Of a stretch of DNA of 64,000 nt, positions 62,835-64,000 are shown one piece after another. The translations under genes and the position numbers were made by a program. This stretch comes from Ruegeria sp. THAF33 (GTDB taxonomy: Bacteria; Pseudomonadota; Alphaproteobacteria; Rhodobacterales; Rhodobacteraceae). The stretch covers positions 747,102 through 811,101 of the forward strand of contig NZ_CP045385.1 in the NCBI RefSeq assembly GCF_009363615.1. Direction: 5' to 3'. Under the pieces are notes generated by a model. It was not told the DNA's origin. It searched no databases and saw only the letters and a program-made list of their open reading frames with translations. Positions within the stretch are counted from its first letter, which is position 1. Each line of letters opens with the position of its first letter.

Positions 62835-63611
62835 TCAATCGGCTGCGTTTACATGAACCGTTCTGATACTGGGATCGACGCGGCTGTAGGCGGCCAGCAA
62901 TCGTGCCGTCCATTTCTGTGCAATGTAATCCGCCATGAACCGCGAGGGTGCAACCAGAATGACGCGTCCCCCTGCCCTTTCCGACTCGGACAGATGCTGG
63001 AACCAACTCGCCCACAGCTCGGGATCGCGGCCGTAAAGGATTGACTGCACCTGCGACCAGACATCCTCGGGCTTGGCTTCGGGAGTGTTGATTTCAGGCC
63101 CCGGGGATTTTGCCGCGAAAGGCACGACATTTGTTACGGGCTCGGAATCCTCGCTCATCCGGGCCTGGAAATCGGAGCCTATGATCGGCCAGACCTCCTG
63201 CGTATCGATCATGATCTGTTTGAGGTCGATTTCATAGACCGCGACCCGGCCCCGTGCAGCAGGCCGTTTGACCGTTACCCAACCTAATGCGCGAAATCTG
63301 GCCATTTCGCGCTTTACAGTCCTTTCGTTCACTGACCAAAGGCGCGAAATTTCTTCGCGCCCAATCGATAATTCGTTGTTTCGCCAGTTATATCGTGTCG
63401 TAATCAATGAGATGACACGCAGTACGCTGCGTTGCCGATGCTTGTCGCCTGACAACGCATATATGGTGAGCGCAGAAAGTATATCATATTTCAAGGCCGC
63501 CGCATTTCGCCCGACCGGTTTAGCCAGCTGCATACCCGTTCTCACCGCTCTGTCTGCCTCAGACGGGTGTGTCCCGCCGATCTCGCGTTGTTTGCCAACG
63601 CTTTTCATCAT
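62835..63611 (-). CDS. DnaA-N-domain (DnaA-like) replication initiator
   Basis: Protein of 258 residues. The centre (about 80-130) is a winged helix: SIGREEISRLWSVNERTVKR then VTVKRPAARGRVAVYEI. The C-terminus matches the N-terminal domain of DnaA: EDVWSQVQSILYGRDPELWA and VILVAPSRFMADYIAQKW. There is no AAA+ ATPase. This build is that of the 'DnaA-like' replicases described for Rhodobacteraceae plasmids and chromids. The promoter side faces a 389-base AT-rich, palindrome-bearing non-coding stretch, as expected at an origin. A chromosomal regulator of similar build is the alternative. Confidence 0.75.
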   Translation of the reverse strand: MMKSVGKQREIGGTHPSEADRAVRTGMQLAKPVGRNAAALKYDILSALTIYALSGDKHRQRSVLRVISLITTRYNWRNNELSIGREEISRLWSVNERTVKREMARFRALGWVTVKRPAARGRVAVYEIDLKQIMIDTQEVWPIIGSDFQARMSEDSEPVTNVVPFAAKSPGPEINTPEAKPEDVWSQVQSILYGRDPELWASWFQHLSESERAGGRVILVAPSRFMADYIAQKWTARLLAAYSRVDPSIRTVHVNAAD

Positions 63612-63887
63612 CTTGGCCTAATTAGCGTCCAAAGCTTCGATTCTGTCAAGAAGAGTCTGAAACAGGTCAGAAAATTGCGCCAATCCAGATCAAAAAATAA
63701 AAGAAATCTGGTGAAGTATTGGTGAAGGGGGACGTTCAGGATGACCCCTTATTGGCTTGTTATGTCCCCCCATATATCGCCGGTCCAGTAAGAATGCCCC
63801 CCAAATACGGTTGAGGGCGTGTTGCGAATCGTCACCCTTCAACTTCTGCGCTGCCGAATCGGCGATGGCCTTGCAGGGCCTTGTTTT

Positions 63888-63903
63888 CTTACCCGTGGGT
63901 AAG
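63888..63903. repeat. Inverted repeat CTTACCC-GT-GGGTAAG
   Basis: Perfect 7-bp arms around two bases in the non-coding region next to the replication initiator gene. A regulator or partition-protein site is possible. I saw only one copy. Confidence 0.5.
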
Positions 63904-63926
63904 ATTTGAGTTTCATCATATTTTCT

Positions 63927-63943
63927 TTTGCGTAAAGCGCAAA
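63927..63943. repeat. Inverted repeat TTTGCG-TAAAG-CGCAAA with repeated GCGTAAA
   Basis: Perfect 6-bp arms with a 5-base spacer; the heptamer GCGTAAA recurs 18 bases on (63930 and 63948). It lies 51 bases before the ATG at 63994 and could be an operator for that gene or part of an origin. Confidence 0.45.
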
Positions 63944-64000
63944 TCGGGCGTAAATAAGAAACGAACAGAAATTTACGTTCCAAGCAAAGAGACATGAGGC

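Larger units (their letters stand above)
63612..64000. other. Non-coding end region, candidate origin/partition promoter
   Basis: No convincing gene in 389 bases. It contains runs of A/T, the direct repeat GGTGAAG (twice near 63712-63727), the two inverted repeats listed separately, and at the very edge CAAAGAGAC-ATG (ATG at 63994), which could be the ribosome site and start of a gene running out of the window. On DnaA-like roseobacter plasmids parAB lies next to the initiator, so that gene may be parA; this cannot be tested here. Confidence 0.45.

Noticed and set aside
63690..63995. A 101-codon minus-strand frame at the right end
   Set aside because: It has no start signal, covers the palindromes of the candidate origin and has no recognisable domain.

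Overview
The window looks like part of a genome from the marine roseobacter group (Rhodobacteraceae, Alphaproteobacteria). The base composition is high in GC, the genes are packed into short operons with ATGA/TGATG overlaps, and there are TRAP, tripartite tricarboxylate and amino-acid ABC transporters. Several gene sets are typical of that group (mdeRAB, hpa, hydroxyproline catabolism), and a DnaA-N-domain replication initiator of the kind found on roseobacter plasmids lies at the right end. That gene suggests, but does not prove, that the window comes from an extrachromosomal replicon. I saw no rRNA, tRNA, CRISPR array or intact insertion sequence.

Layout. 1-4.4 kb: a Cache-domain class III cyclase and a DbpA-type RNA helicase. 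4.7-8.9 kb: the methionine-degradation set mdeB-mdeA with divergent mdeR, followed by an IS5-family transposase scar. 9.2-20.9 kb: a phenylacetate-type (paa) region with paaZ, a cytochrome P450, a TRAP transporter, a fused hydratase/hydroxyacyl-CoA dehydrogenase, paaG, paaI, paaK and a TetR regulator; two nearly identical operators tie its ends together. The ring epoxidase paaABCDE is not here. 21-28.5 kb: a complete homoprotocatechuate meta-cleavage set (hpaI, H, G, D, E, F and MarR-type hpaR) containing an aromatic amino-acid decarboxylase; HpaI carries an unusual C-terminal DUF2218 domain. 28.5-38.9 kb: an IclR-controlled island with a class III aminotransferase, a tctCBA transporter, an aldehyde dehydrogenase, an AGXT2L-like phospho-lyase, an APH-fold kinase and a Tm-1-like protein.

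39.2-50.1 kb: a hydroxyproline island with an ABC importer, deaminase, 4-hydroxyproline epimerase, FAD oxidoreductase, enolase-superfamily dehydratase, a second proline-racemase-family enzyme in which both catalytic cysteines are replaced, a GntR regulator and ketoglutarate-semialdehyde dehydrogenase. Three copies of one operator (TTGGAT-CA-TATCC-like) sit before the transporter, the regulator and the dehydrogenase. 50.4-55.2 kb: matB, then divergent katG and oxyR. 55.3-62.8 kb: an unassigned catabolic island with a NicX-like protein, Rieske oxygenase, two carboxymuconolactone-decarboxylase-fold proteins, an ABC importer whose permease starts with a lipobox, an XRE-cupin regulator and an aminotransferase. 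62.8-64 kb: the replication initiator and a palindrome-rich non-coding end.

Almost every block has the same design: one importer, one small catabolic pathway and one dedicated regulator. The inputs are amino acids, hydroxy-amino acids and aromatic acids, and the outputs are central metabolites (propionyl-CoA, succinate semialdehyde plus pyruvate, 2-oxoglutarate). Protein calls rest on recognisable motifs and neighbourhood; substrate assignments for the TRAP, TTT and second ABC transporters and for the 28-39 kb and 55-63 kb islands are inference.
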